This document shows positions 25,501 through 56,504 of a stretch of 58,705 nt of DNA, one piece after another. The first letter of the stretch is position 1. Every line of letters starts with the position of its first letter. Origin of the DNA: Tubiluchus corallicola (lineage: Eukaryota; Priapulida; Priapulimorpha; Priapulimorphida; Tubiluchidae); assembly GCA_030141605.1 (NCBI GenBank), contig JAQGDQ010000218.1, forward strand, positions 312,001-370,705, given 5' to 3'. Made by a program: the position numbers and the translations under genes. The notes under the pieces were generated by a model. It was not told where the DNA came from, made no database searches, and worked only from the letters and a program-made list of their open reading frames with translations.

Positions 25501-26144
25501 ATTGGGAGCCCCTGCCTCAGATGATTAAATTTGTTTCAAATTTTTGCAGGTGGAATTTCACACCAACCGAAGAGGAGTTGAAAGTGGTAATTAGATTATT
25601 TTCCAGTGGACTGGAAATTCCCAGTAACTTTCAACAGACTGTCCCCCCGTTTTCTAACTACGATCCGAAAAAAGCGCCCCCTGCCGCGTGTTTGGTGAAT
25701 CCGCAGACTACGGCATTGTGTGTAAGACTTGGTTTGACTGATCCTCATAGTGTTTTTACTGGCGTTCAGACTGAAGGTAGTGTGAACAGAGCCGCAAACG
25801 AGCCGAGAAATCCTGACGAAATCGATGTGACCCTGGTCAGTGCGACGGACGATACGTTCGCTTCGACCAGTCAAGATGAGAGCTTTGTCGATTTCTCTCA
25901 TGCGACCTCGGACAGTTCCGTATTCGAACCGCTCAACAGCTCTAGTGATTTTGTACCGCCGCAGTTCTTGCCGCGCGAACACGGAAGCTCGCTGGAGTCG
26001 AGCTACGAACAGGAATCGAAGGGCGGCGACTGCACGTCGGAATCCGAGAAACGGTTGAGCGGAGACGCGGAATACGTGGAATCTCCGGCGAGGAAATTTA
26101 AGAGAAGGAATGCTGCTGTTTATCAAAACGAGGACAGTTCTTAG
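7472..26144 (+). CDS. DBR1: RNA lariat debranching enzyme, gene span of 8 coding exons
   Basis: DBR1 hydrolyses the 2'-5' branch of excised intron lariats in the nucleus and belongs to the metallophosphoesterase family. Exons: 7472-7561, 12845-12951, 14134-14258, 16625-16791, 20035-20259, 22666-22746, 23598-23740, 25550-26144. Every junction is GT-AG and all phases agree, giving 1533 coding bases (510 residues plus stop); human DBR1 is about 544. Metal and catalytic residues are visible in order: GCCHG (C8, C9, H10), CCGD (D39), GGNHEAS (N84, H85), SHDW (H174) and AHLHVKF (H226, H228). The tail is acidic/serine-rich and ends with a basic KFKRRN nuclear-localisation-like motif followed by a short acidic end, as in vertebrate DBR1. 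The start is chosen because [11 protein letters not shown] matches the family N-terminus exactly. No frameshift or stop is seen, so the gene looks functional. The introns, especially intron 1 (5.3 kb), are packed with repeats. Confidence 0.96.
7688..7987. mobile_element. GC-richer 300-bp segment with 11-bp terminal inverted repeat
   Basis: GAAAGTCCCAC at 7688-7698 is exactly inverted at 7977-7987. The interior is C/G-rich compared with its surroundings (CGAACGGGGGG, CCCCGGACCC). A short MITE is the simplest reading; no second copy was seen in the window. Confidence 0.45.
9129..10260 (+). pseudogene. Intronless ankyrin-repeat / SOCS-box-like gene, probably frameshifted, nested in DBR1 intron 1
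   Basis: A 235-residue frame (9129-9836) contains several ankyrin-like units: [49 protein letters not shown] and [13 protein letters not shown] second frame (9847-10260, shifted by one) begins near [19 protein letters not shown] and ends with [14 protein letters not shown] and [15 protein letters not shown], which resembles a SOCS box as in ASB proteins (substrate receptors of Cullin-5 E3 ligases). The two frames meet at about 9836-9846, so either a single frameshift splits one ankyrin-SOCS protein of roughly 375 residues, or a tiny intron or sequence error is present. No introns are visible, suggesting a retrocopy; no clear poly-A tail was found. It lies on the same strand as DBR1, inside its 5.3-kb first intron. 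SOCS-box assignment is tentative. Confidence 0.55.
10261..11956. other. Featureless part of DBR1 intron 1
   Basis: AT-rich, no coding signal. About 80 bases near 11220-11290 match 36050-36130, which marks an old interspersed repeat. Confidence 0.6.
11957..12445 (-). mobile_element. 5S rRNA-derived SINE, copy 1
   Basis: On the minus strand the element starts with a 5S-like head (12331-12445), continues through a roughly 370-base unrelated body and ends in CCGAGACAGAAGGATGCC. It lacks a segment of about 55 bases present in copies 2 and 3. Open frames within it are incidental. It lies in DBR1 intron 1. Confidence 0.85.
12331..12445 (-). rRNA. 5S rRNA-like head of SINE copy 1
   Basis: Read on the minus strand it shows TACGGCCA, TCTGATCACCGAAGTTAAGC, GAGCCTGGTTA, GGGGACCGCCT and GGTGCTGTAGG, all hallmark 5S rRNA segments in the right order, about 115 bases. 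It is fused to a SINE body rather than a terminator, so it is not an ordinary 5S gene. Confidence 0.85.
12590..12808. mobile_element. Foldback (hairpin) element before DBR1 exon 2
   Basis: Arms of about 75 bases: the left arm includes CTTAGCAGTTTCCATGGTAA and the right arm its inverse TTACCATGGAAACTGCTAAG, extending to CAATAAGCTT / AAGCTTATTG and beyond. About 60 bases of loop separate them. It ends roughly 36 bases before the exon 2 acceptor. Confidence 0.75.
12845..12951 (+). CDS. DBR1: DBR1 coding exon 2
   Basis: Encodes [15 protein letters not shown] and then a stretch ending NTFYK, which matches the family block containing metal ligand D39. It follows TTAG and precedes GTAAGT. The exon is 107 bases, ends in phase 2, and has no ATG. 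A foldback repeat lies immediately upstream. Confidence 0.93.
13047..13545. mobile_element. Probable hAT-like MITE (third type)
   Basis: AGCAGGGGTGTGCAAATTAT and GCCGGGCCACATTAAA at the left, with CGGGCCGCAAGTGGCCCGTG and GGGCAGCTGTTAAAC at the right. These end motifs are characteristic of non-autonomous hAT elements in many animals. No exact TSD was identified. It lies in DBR1 intron 2. Confidence 0.55.
13545..13915 (+). repeat. Interspersed repeat with copies at 46672-47045, 50664-50872 (inverted) and part at 45150-45345
   Basis: Shared blocks include CCGTGATAAGCAT(A/G)ATCATG, TTTTCGTGACATCAC, AAACTGTGGTTAGTTTGTGA and ACTTTTATAGGCAAGA. Non-coding. The class is not determined, since the ends are not sharply defined. 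Confidence 0.75.
14134..14258 (+). CDS. DBR1: DBR1 coding exon 3
   Basis: Encodes [21 protein letters not shown] and [13 protein letters not shown]84/H85 of the GNHE motif are the catalytic centre of metallophosphoesterases. Acceptor CAG, donor GTACAA; the phase (2 in, 1 out) fits both neighbouring exons. Confidence 0.95.
14630..14748 (+). repeat. AATAGTACTATTATTACTT tandem repeat
   Basis: About five to six copies of a 19-22-base AT-rich unit rich in self-complementary AGTACT, ending in ATT repeats. It lies in DBR1 intron 3. Confidence 0.85.
14795..15145 (+). repeat. Direct dimer of about 176 bp
   Basis: GTACATTGTAGTTAGGTGCT to GTGCAACTCTGCATA occurs twice in tandem, with few differences, in DBR1 intron 3. 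Confidence 0.85.
15391..15985 (-). mobile_element. tRNA-derived SINE, copy interrupted by a hAT MITE
   Basis: Read in reverse and with 15430-15821 removed, it matches the element at 52389-52640: CCAGACGGTTTA head, GAGGTCGTGAGTTCGA B-box region, GTGGTATTTAGGGCAAAAGT body and CTGTTATGTAGTTGTAG tail. Its A-box side is diverged. Confidence 0.8.
15430..15821. mobile_element. hAT MITE, second family, inserted in a SINE
   Basis: TAGGGGTGAAC at the left and GGTCACCCCTA at the right, with an identical 8-bp target-site duplication CATAACAG on each side (15422-15429 and 15822-15829). The interior is rich in TTCGAATTCGAA palindromes, as in known hAT MITEs. The host SINE continues cleanly on both sides. 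Confidence 0.9.
16217..16596 (+). mobile_element. hAT MITE family, copy 1
   Basis: The ends are TAAGCCCTTTTGCAG and CTGCGAAAAGGCTTA. The interior carries CCTTGTTCCCAAGCA-type and AGGTCAAAGGTCA motifs shared by all copies. It lies in DBR1 intron 3, ending 28 bases before exon 4. Confidence 0.85.
16625..16791 (+). CDS. DBR1: DBR1 coding exon 4
   Basis: Encodes [29 protein letters not shown] and [13 protein letters not shown], the region around the lariat-recognition loop in the family. Acceptor TTTAG, donor GTAAAA. The acceptor lies only 28 bases beyond the end of a hAT MITE, and a 72-bp tandem array starts about 60 bases after the donor. Confidence 0.95.
16850..17703 (+). repeat. 72-bp tandem array in DBR1 intron 4
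   Basis: About 11 to 12 copies of a 72-base unit (ATGTTGGGTTTATTTTACTG...AAGTCATTCAGT). Because 72 is a multiple of three, it yields a long repetitive open frame that is not connected to any exon. Confidence 0.9.
17704..19645. other. Unannotated part of DBR1 intron 4
   Basis: No coding potential seen. A GC-rich patch at 19385-19490 (CCGGGGTTCCTCCCTGGTGC, GCCGGCGCCC) stands out from AT-rich sequence and is unexplained. Confidence 0.5.
19646..20013 (-). mobile_element. hAT MITE family, copy 2 (inverted, right end lost)
   Basis: Same sequence as copy 1 in reverse orientation. The terminal repeat beside exon 5 is eroded. It lies at the 3' end of DBR1 intron 4, about 20 bases before the exon 5 acceptor. 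Confidence 0.8.
20035..20259 (+). CDS. DBR1: DBR1 coding exon 5
   Basis: Encodes [20 protein letters not shown] through [14 protein letters not shown], with metal ligands H174, H226 and H228. The acceptor is the TAG at 20032-20034. The nearby CAG at 20039-20041 would break the phase, so TAG is preferred. Donor GTAAAC. A minus-oriented hAT MITE ends about 20 bases upstream. Confidence 0.92.
20878..21345 (+). repeat. TGTCATGCTGTCTTATG minisatellite
   Basis: About 25 copies of an 18-20-base unit, TGTGTCATGCTGTCTTATG with small length variants, in DBR1 intron 5. Open frames in all three phases are artefacts of the unit. Confidence 0.9.
21399..22503. mobile_element. Telomere-like (TTAGGG variant) array bounded by 20-bp terminal inverted repeats
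   Basis: The 20-base AGTTTACAATTCCCCACACA at 21399-21418 is exactly inverted at 22484-22503. Between them lies about 1.05 kb of TTAGGG units mixed with variants such as GGATTAG, GTTTGGG and GCATTAGTGT, all in one orientation. This looks like a transposon whose core is a telomere-like minisatellite. Confidence 0.75.
22666..22746 (+). CDS. DBR1: DBR1 coding exon 6
   Basis: A short 27-codon exon. It runs from a charged linker ([10 protein letters not shown]) into [17 protein letters not shown], matching the FLALDKCLP block of DBR1. Phase 0 at both ends, acceptor ACAG, donor GTACGC. Confidence 0.93.
22903..23293 (+). mobile_element. hAT MITE family, copy 3
   Basis: Nearly full-length copy with ends TGAGCCTTTTTCCAG and CTGTGAAAAGGCTTG. 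It lies in DBR1 intron 6. Confidence 0.82.
23598..23740 (+). CDS. DBR1: DBR1 coding exon 7
   Basis: Encodes [20 protein letters not shown] followed by [11 protein letters not shown], which aligns with the C-terminal DBR1 domain (YDIEWLTILR in human). Acceptor GTAG, donor GTGAGT, ends in phase 2. Confidence 0.92.
23756..24060 (+). mobile_element. Tigger-like TIR fragment in DBR1 intron 7
   Basis: TACAGTAATTCCTCGTTTAA, then GTTAAGCGAAACGTCGTTAA, a typical terminal region of pogo-type MITEs. A GGGGGATCGTTAA duplicate near 24010-24055 may mark the other end, but no clean inverted terminus is seen. Confidence 0.45.
24338..24866 (+). repeat. 59-bp tandem array in DBR1 intron 7
   Basis: About nine nearly identical copies of a 59-base unit beginning GGTTTAACTTTGCAATC. 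Copies differ at only one or two positions, indicating recent amplification or homogenisation. Confidence 0.92.
25372..25515 (+). repeat. 23-bp array of acceptor-like motifs before DBR1 exon 8
   Basis: Repeats of GGGGAACCCCTGATCTCAGA / GGGGAGCCCCTGATCTCAGA, each with a CTCAG that resembles a 3' splice site. The array ends 35 bases before the true acceptor at 25549. Confidence 0.85.
25550..26144 (+). CDS. DBR1: DBR1 terminal coding exon 8
   Basis: Begins [11 protein letters not shown] and includes [13 protein letters not shown], the conserved DBR1 C-terminal block. A serine/aspartate-rich disordered tail follows, ending [16 protein letters not shown] and TAG. The exon is noticeably more GC-rich than its surroundings, which causes long open frames on the opposite strand. 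A 23-bp tandem array of acceptor-like CTCAG motifs lies directly upstream. Confidence 0.93.
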
Positions 26145-26519
26145 CCTTTAGACAAACGACTTTGTAATTTTGGCTCGATTGTTTTTAGCTCTTTCAGTTT
26201 TTAAACAAAGTTCACACTGTGCTTCATTTAGTTACCTATATAACTGTTTATCGATATACTACGTGAGAATAGGTATGTTTGTGTAAGTAGTATAGGTATG
26301 TTACCATGCTATGTTCCGCTTTTTAACTTAAACTTGGTATTTTTTATTGTAAACGAATTTTAATCGAGAAAAAGGTGCACAGATTTGCAGAATTTAATTT
26401 AAGAGTATTCAAGTATAAGCCTCATGATAATCTATCATGTTTAATTGTTTTAAAGCTTGTGGTTCTCTTGTGTGTGTTGGCCTGGTTCTATGGTAGTAGC
26501 TGTTAATGACATGTAAGGA

Positions 26520-27440
26520 ACATTAATATGGTAAACTAGGTGTGACTCGAACACCTCGGGACCAGAAAATTTGTTTGAGTTCTGCGAGGGTACGAGTTAG
26601 ACAATGTTCGTAAGAAAACAAGATTGAGTCACTCATCAATGTCAGACAATGCACTAGTAACACTACAGACTATGAAAATGACAAACTGAGCCTTTAATTT
26701 AGTATATTTGAATATAGTACACATACAAAACAAACTGAACTGCATACTGGGCGCAAATATGTCTGGAAAAGTTGCGTTTGGCAAAACGGGTGTAAAAATT
26801 GAAAATTACGAACCATTTATTAAATTTGGGCAAATTTGACAATTGTCACATTTTGTGTTTGATTCTTGGCGTACAGTATCTTATAATTATAATAATTATT
26901 ATTATGTCAGGTAGTAAATGTATTAAAGGTGATAGTTGTAGTCGAATTATTTCAATATAAAAGAAAAAATGTTCACAAAAAACTCTTAAATTAAAGAAAA
27001 AAATGCGACATTTCAACCAAGTTTTTCGTGTTTTTCTGTTTTTCCATTGTGGGATTTTTTTATTAATACAGTATACTACGTTTGACTCGAACACCTCGGA
27101 ACTGAAAAAATTTGTTTGAATTATGCGAGGGTACGAGTTAGACAATGTTCGTAAGAAAACAAGATTGAGTCGCTCATCAACGTTGAACAATGCACTAGTA
27201 ACACTACAGCCTGTGAAAATGTCTTACTGATCCTTTAATCAAATATCAATTTTTATGAATAATGAAAAATAAAATGACTGGTCCACCTCTATTGTAGTCT
27301 GAGTAGCATGGTTAATAGAATTCAGCAGTAATAACACTGTGATCTACATTAAACCACGTTTGTTAAGCCATGCTGTGTTCAGCATTCTGCTAAGGTAATA
27401 CAAGAAATCTTAGCATGGTTAATAGAATTTAACAATAATA
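26520..27440 (+). repeat. Two copies of a GACTCGAACACCTCGG element in the DBR1 3' flank
   Basis: Blocks at about 26533-26695 and 27070-27240 share GACTCGAACACCTCGG, GCGAGGGTACGAGTTAGACA and GTAAGAAAACAAGATTGAGT. Related sequences recur inverted at 39545-39690 and 39855-40010. A DNA-transposon remnant is likely. A possible polyadenylation signal AATAAA lies near 27270. Confidence 0.65.
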
Positions 27441-28674
27441 ATATTGTGATCTACATTAAACTACGTTTGTTAAGCCACGTTGAGTGCAGCGTTCAGAATT
27501 GTACCACGAATTCGGTTCAAGATATGCAATAATTTGAGTTACACGATATTTGTTAAAGGGGAAATCCCATTCCACGAGAACTGTTCGAGATACGCAAGAA
27601 TTTGAGTTATACCAGTCCGAGTTATACGTGGTAGGTTTCAAGGTTTCAAGAGTTTATTCATGGGTTAAACATATCTATTCTTGTTAATTATCTCCATGTT
27701 GATTCCTTTTTAGTAACTAGGTTGTTTAAAAGTAATGCACGGGTGAGTTTAACGTCGTACAAATGATTCTTGTGATTTTCTAATGCACTATGGAAGCCTT
27801 TTTATGAGTGTATATGTGAAAACACTTTATATTTTTGTACCTGATAACAAACTACCTTTGAAAATACCTGAAATGTTATTACTATATTCATGTATATTTG
27901 TTAAAACCTTAAAGATTTTATGCACAAACTACTTGTGGTGGGCAAGATAATGGATAAATTGTTAGATTGGATAATGGTTTAATCACTACAGCTGCTTATC
28001 AGTGATGCAGACCAGACATAGTTTTGTACGACAGCATTGCTGTTAAGCCTAACGTTTAGCTGTTTCAATGCTGTCTGTCTTGTTGCTATGCATAAATTAA
28101 TGATGGTTGCTATTGGTAGCTTATGCACTTGCTATAATAATCTATAAGTGCTGTTGAAGAAACAGGCAGTTTTTGGCTATTGCAATTATGTATGTTTGAC
28201 ACTGTAGTTTTACAGAAGATTGAAAGGGCTATTTTCATTTACAAGTGAGTATATTTAGACATACTAGCAAACAGTTTAAGTAATTTCTGGTAGCCAATTA
28301 GCACTTCAATCTTAAATACGGGTTATTGAATCGATAAACGTTCATGAAGCTCAAAGAGACTATGTGGCATTTAGAGATGAAATACCGGTCTTAAGTTAGT
28401 AATAGCTTTGTACTCAAAAATTTGTCGTATTTCAATGTAAATACAATAGAGAATTCAGTGCTATGCAAAATTTTTCTTAGTTTAATGTGTAAATTTCGTG
28501 TTGCATTAAATATATTTGACCGGTTTGCACTTTAGGTATAATTGAACAACGGTTGCAATACCTGTAGGCTGGTATCTTTGCTTTAACTTTTACGTAGTAA
28601 TAAAGCTCATAGTACAATAGGTTAAATTTGTAAGTAATTTTACCCAGTACACTGCTGTTGTGTTTATTAGTTAA

Positions 28675-29057
28675 TAAGCCTTTTCACAGTTTCGTTGTGC
28701 ACAGGCGCATTTGTTGTAGGTGAAATGTTAAGTGTACCACAGCAGCGCATCTTAACTACAACCTACTGACATGTTGCTAGAGCAAAGCCATCTGCTGCAT
28801 CAGTTCAGTCTCTTCAATTGTTTTACGTGGACTTTACTTAATTAGCATTAGCCAGTGCATAGAGGGATTTACTAGCAGGATCTTGCTTGGGAACAAGACA
28901 AAATGCACTAGGGAAGGTTCTAGCTGTTAAAACTGTTACTATTACAATAGCTTGGGGTCCGAGGTGTTGTCAAGTGTACACAAATGCGTTGTCTGGTACA
29001 CTTAACCTTTGACCCTTTCACGATCATCATCAATCGCTGGAACTGTGAAAAGGCTTA
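28675..29057 (+). mobile_element. hAT MITE family, copy 4, with 8-bp TSD
   Basis: The reference copy: TAAGCCTTTTCACAGTTTCG at the left, CTGTGAAAAGGCTTA at the right, flanked by identical TTAGTTAA (28667-28674 and 29058-29065). An 8-bp target-site duplication is diagnostic of the hAT superfamily. Length 383 bases, non-coding. Confidence 0.9.
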
Positions 29058-29334
29058 TTAGTTAAAAACCCTAAACATGAAATTCAGTTTCTGATTTCTT
29101 TGTCATAAATTTTGTTTTTACGTTTATTCAACGAGACTCGAAAGTTCCCTCTTCAACTAAAGTATATTCTTGGCAATAATCACAATAACATTTTGATAAT
29201 TTAATGACGTTTTTTACTTAAAGACCATTTTAGATAAACGAAATAAACCAGAACTTTTAGATAGCATTAAGTTTTAGGATAACTACTAAAAATCATAAGA
29301 CAGTGGTACTTTCAAACTGGTGAATTAATGTCGT

Positions 29335-29858
29335 TGCTAAACAAGGTCCTTGTTAATGTCTGCTAGTTTTTAATGTTCAAGTGTCTAAATCACTCAAAAC
29401 TAGTTGTTAATGTCTGCTAGTTTTTTTATGTTAAAGTGTCTAAATCACTCAAAACTAACTGTTAATGTCCTTGTTAATGTCTGCTAGTTTTTATGTTCAA
29501 GTGTCTAAATCACTCAAAACTAACTGTTAAATGTCCTTGTTAATGTCTGCTAGTTTTTTATGTTCAAGTGTCTAAATCACTCAAAACTAACTGTTAAATG
29601 TTCTTGTTAATGTCTACTAGTTTTTATGTTCAAGTGTCTAAATCACTCAAAAATACCTGTTAATGTCCTTGTTAATGTCTGCTAGTTTTTTTTATGTTCA
29701 AGCGTATAAATCACTCAAAACTAGTTCTTAATGTCCTTGTTAATGTCTACTAGTTTTTTGTGTTCAAGTGTCTAAATCACTCAAAACTAACTGTTAAATG
29801 TCCTTGTTAATGTCTGCTAGTTTTTTGTGTTCAAGTGTCTAAATCACTCAAAACTAAT
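29335..29858 (+). repeat. About 66-bp tandem array downstream of DBR1
   Basis: About eight copies of TTGTTAATGTCTGCTAG...GTTCAAGTGTCTAAATCACT...CAAAACTAACTG, with unit length varying mainly in the T-run. Confidence 0.88.
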
Positions 29859-31156
29859 CGTTGGAAATGTGTGGAATAATGAAAAATGACTAACACGAGC
29901 AAGCGATATATAAACAATAACAGAGAAGCATGCTTTGGTTGCAACATTGGCAACAAAGTACCCCACGACAACTTTCCAAGGATAAACAATAATGTTGACG
30001 TTTGTGTAACAATACCATAGATATGGTTTGTGTAGATCAAAGATCTTGGTGATTGCTTAGGAGTGTTCTGCATCCTAGACTGTCATGCTGTCCTGATCTT
30101 TGTTTAAGTTCCTAATTAGTTTAATAAATACTACTTTATTATGCACGCATTTGTCCAATTGCTGATATAATTCTAGCATGTAACAGTTTGTATCTCATGC
30201 AACATTTAGGAATTTAGAAAATATGTAACTTGCAAATTGCTACAAAAAGCATCGTAGCACGAATAAGTACTAAAAACGGTTTTTTACCTAGAATTGACCT
30301 TAGCCTGGTAATTTAGCTAAATTTAAGCAACATATTTTATCAGTATACATTTAGATAATCTGTTAATTATCATAAGATTGGTTAGTTTTTCTAATATTTT
30401 CCAGGTAAAAAGTGACATGCTTAGATTTGCATCTGTAAAGTGGCTTCAACTTACTGTGCTTTTAGATCATTCTAATTATCATTAACTTTAAACTTTGCTC
30501 ATTACTTTTAAGAAACTTTGCTGGCCATAATTACAAACTTATGAAAGTAAGCAAGTTTATTAGTTTATCACCATTTTTATTATATCATAATACATTACTA
30601 TCTGATTTATAATTCGGTATTGTATGCAATAATATTACAAAGTGCAAAAGTAATTATTGATTAGTGGTGAAAGGTGGCGAAAGAACTATGAGTTATTGAG
30701 GTCAGCCACCCTTTCAGAATTGTTACTAATATAATTAATTAATGCCCATGTACCAGGTAATTAAAAATGATCAGATTTTGCATTTAAGACGATTGTTGAT
30801 TGAATTACGATACAGAAGTGTTAGTGTCTAATAGAATCATATCATCATACGCCCATCACGTCTATTGTAGACATTGGGCAGGCAGAATTCTAAAATAAAA
30901 GAAATCTGCTTTCAGACAGGTAAACGCAGCAGTAATCCAGCAAGAAACTAGACACTGCTACGCCAGTGGCTCAAAAGTAGAAGAGACAAACGCGACTATC
31001 TTTAAATATTAAGTTAAACTTGAATTATTTTATTTATTAAGATTAGGACTTAGCACCAAAGAAAAAATAATAAATTTGTCGCTTGTAACAAGCATTAATT
31101 ACAAAATTGAGTATGTTACAAACTTCTTGTTTTCTTTGATATAGATTTAATTGAAA

Positions 31157-53480
<22,324 letters not shown>

Positions 53481-53586
53481 GTAATGTATGAATTCGTTGT
53501 CAATTATGTCATTAGTACCTGTGCATTCGTTAATATTTATTTGTCAAAATAAGGTAACAAATTACATTAATTATATAATGAATTAC

Positions 53587-53790
53587 AGTCAAACCTCGTT
53601 ATACCACCAAACTCGTTTATCGCCTGCAAAAAGGCAAGAAACAAAACGGCTGTATTAAACTGTATATAAAAATGACCCGTTGTACCGCCACCTGTTACCT
53701 GTCATTGGTCAGGAAAATGATATATGTTCAATGGGGAAATACCGGCAACCACGCCAGTTGGACAGTGACCTTGACAATATGTCAGCTGTA
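53587..53790 (+). mobile_element. Fragment with a pogo/Tigger-like end
   Basis: TACAGTCAAACCTCGTTATA is a typical pogo/Tc1-type terminus. No matching right end is visible before the satellite begins, so the element is truncated or interrupted. Confidence 0.45.
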
Positions 53791-56427
53791 GGCGGTGCTA
53801 TATGCTACGCTGGGTCGTAGACCCTGACTAGACATCAGGTGTTTGAATGTTCGATACTCACCCCTACTATATGCTACACTGGGTCGTAGACCCTGACTAG
53901 ACGTCACGTGTTTGAACGTTCGATTCTCACCCCTACTATACGCTCCGCTGGGTCGTAGACACTGACTAGACGTCAGGTGTTTGAATGTTCAATGCTCACC
54001 CCTACTATATGCTCCGCTGGGTCGTAGATTCTGACTAGACGTCAGGTGTTGGAACATTCGATGCTCACCCCTACTATACACTCCGCTGGGTCGTAGACCC
54101 TGACTAGACGTCAGGTGTTGGAACATTCGATGCTCACCCCTACTATACACTCCGCTGGGTCGTAGACCCTGACTAGACGTCAGGTGTTTGAACATTCGAT
54201 GCTCACCCCTACTATACACTCCGCTGGGTCGTAGACCCTGACTAGACGTCACGTGTTGGAACATTCGATGCTCACCCCTACTATACACTCCGCTGGGTCG
54301 TAGACCCTGACTAGACGTCACGTGTTTGAACATTCGATGCTCATCCCTACTATATGCTCCACTGCGTCGTAGACACTGACTAGACGTCAGGTGTTGGAAC
54401 ATTCGATGCTCACCCCTACTATATGCTCCGCTGGGTCGTAGATTCTGACTAGACGTCAGGTGTTGGTACATTCGATGCTCACCCCTACTATATGCTCCGC
54501 TGGGTCGTAGACACTGACTAGACGTCAGGTGTTGGAACGTTCGATGCTCACTCCTACTATACGCTCTGCTGGGTCGTAGACACTGACTAGACGTCAGGTG
54601 TTGGAACATTCGATGCTCACCCCTACTATACACTCCGCTGCGTCGTAGACCCTGACTAGACGTCAGGTGTTTGAACATTCGATGCTCATCCCTACTATAT
54701 GCTCCGCTGGGTCGTAGACCCTGACTAGACGTCACGTGTTGGAACATTCGATGCTCACCCCTACTATATGCTCCGCTGGGTCGTAGATTCTGACTAGACG
54801 TCAGGTGTTGGTACATTCGATGCTCACCCCTACTATATGCTCCGCTGGGTCGTAGATTCTGACTAGACGTCAGGTGTTGGAACATTCGATGCTCACTCCT
54901 ACTATACGCTCTGCTGGGTCGTAGACACTGACTAGACGTCAGGTGTTGGAACGTTCGATGCTCACCCCTACTATATGCTCCGCTGGGTCGTAGACACTGA
55001 CTAGACGTCAGGTGTTGGGTTGTGTTTTTGTGTGGGTGTGTGTGGTGGTGTTGGGTTCGATGCTCACCCCTACTATATGCTCCGCTGGGTCGTAGATTCT
55101 GACTAGACGTCAGGTGTTGGTACATTCGATGCTCACCCCTACTATATGCTCCGCTGGGTCGTAGATTCTGACTAGACGTCAGGTGTTGGAACATTCGATG
55201 CTCACTCCTACTATATGCTCCGCTGGGTCGTAGATTCTGACTAGACGTCAGGTGTTGGAACATTCGATGCTCACTCCTACTATACGCTCCGCTGGGTCGT
55301 AGACACTGACTAGACGTCACGTGTTGGAACATTCGATGCTCACCCCTACTATATGCTCCGCTGGGTCGTAGATTCTGACTAGACGTCAGGTGTTGGAACA
55401 TTCGATGCTCACTCCTACTATATGCTCCGCTGGGTCGTAGATTCTGACTAGACGCCAGGTGTTGGAACATTCGATGCTCACTCCTACTATATGCTCCGCT
55501 GGGTCGTAGACACTGACTAGACGTCAGGTGTTTGAACATTCGATGCTCACCCCTACTATATGCTCCGCTGGGTCGTAGACCCTGACTAGGCGTAAGGTGT
55601 TTGAACATTCGATGCTCACCCCTACTATACACTCCCCTGGGTCGCTAACACTGACTAGACGTCAGGTGTTGGAACATTCGATGCTCACCCCTACTATATG
55701 CTCCGCTGCGTCGTAGACCCTGACTAGACGTCAGGTGTTTGAACATTCGATGCTCACCCCTACTATATGCTCCGCTGGGTCGTAGATTCTGACTAGACGT
55801 CAGGTGTTGGAATGTTCGATGCTCACCCCTACTATATGCTCCGCTGGGTCGTAGATTCTGACTAGACGTCACGTGTTTGAACATTCGATGCTCATCCCTA
55901 CTATACGCTCTGCTGGGTCGTAGACTCTGACTAGACATCAGGTGTTTGAACATTCGATGCTCACCCCTACTATATGCTCCCCTGGGTCGCTAACACTGAC
56001 TAGACGTCAGGTGTTTGAACGTTCGATGCTCATCCCTACTGTACGCTCCCCTGGGTTGTAGACTCTGACTAGACGTCAGGTGTTTGAATGTTCGATACTC
56101 ATCCCTACTATACGCTCTGCTGGGTCGTAGACACTGACTAGACGTCACGTGTTTGAACATTCGATGCTCACTCCTACTATACGCTCCGCTGGGTCGTAGA
56201 CACTGACTAGACGTCACGTGTTTGAACATTCGATGCTCACTCCTACTATACGCTCCGCTGGGTCGTAGACACTGACTAGACGTCACGTGTTCGAACGTTC
56301 GATGCTCACCCCTACTATACACTCCGCTGGCTCGTAGACACTGACTAGACGTCACGTGTTCGAACGTTCGATGCTCACCCCTACTATACGCTCCGCTGGC
56401 TCGTAGACACTGACTAGACGTCACGTG
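53790..56427 (-). repeat. 69-bp satellite, about 38 copies
   Basis: Unit on the plus strand: GCTGGGTCGTAGA...CTGACTAGACGTCAGGTGTT...CATTCGATGCTCACCCCTA. Many copies differ by a few bases and one carries a GT-rich interruption (55018-55055). The 69-base length keeps the minus strand open for hundreds of codons, giving YSRGEHRMF-type repeats, with breaks near 55640 and 55970. No start, promoter or flanking exon supports coding. Confidence 0.9.
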
Positions 56428-56470
56428 TTGTATAAAATAATGCACGTTATCATGTTTTGATTGTTTGCAG

Positions 56471-56500
56471 GCTGTACTGTACATCGTACATTCGCAATAA
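56471..56500 (+). other. Possible short alternative last exon of the LOXHD1-like gene
   Basis: After the 69-bp satellite, TTTTGATTGTTTGCAG is a good acceptor. In phase 0, which matches the end of exon 13, the sequence would add AVLYIVHSQ and a stop. AATAAA overlaps the stop (56499-56504). It would truncate the protein inside PLAT4, so it is speculative. Confidence 0.2.
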
Positions 56501-56504
56501 TAAA

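Noticed and set aside
25596-26126. 176-residue minus-strand frame opposite DBR1 exon 8
   Set aside because: It is a shadow of the GC-rich coding exon; the plus strand carries the conserved DBR1 motifs.
53989-56484. Very long minus-strand open frames with [16 protein letters not shown]-type repeats, resembling a repeat protein
   Set aside because: They coincide with a 69-bp satellite whose length is a multiple of three. There is no start context, promoter or flanking unique coding sequence, and unit breaks interrupt the frame.
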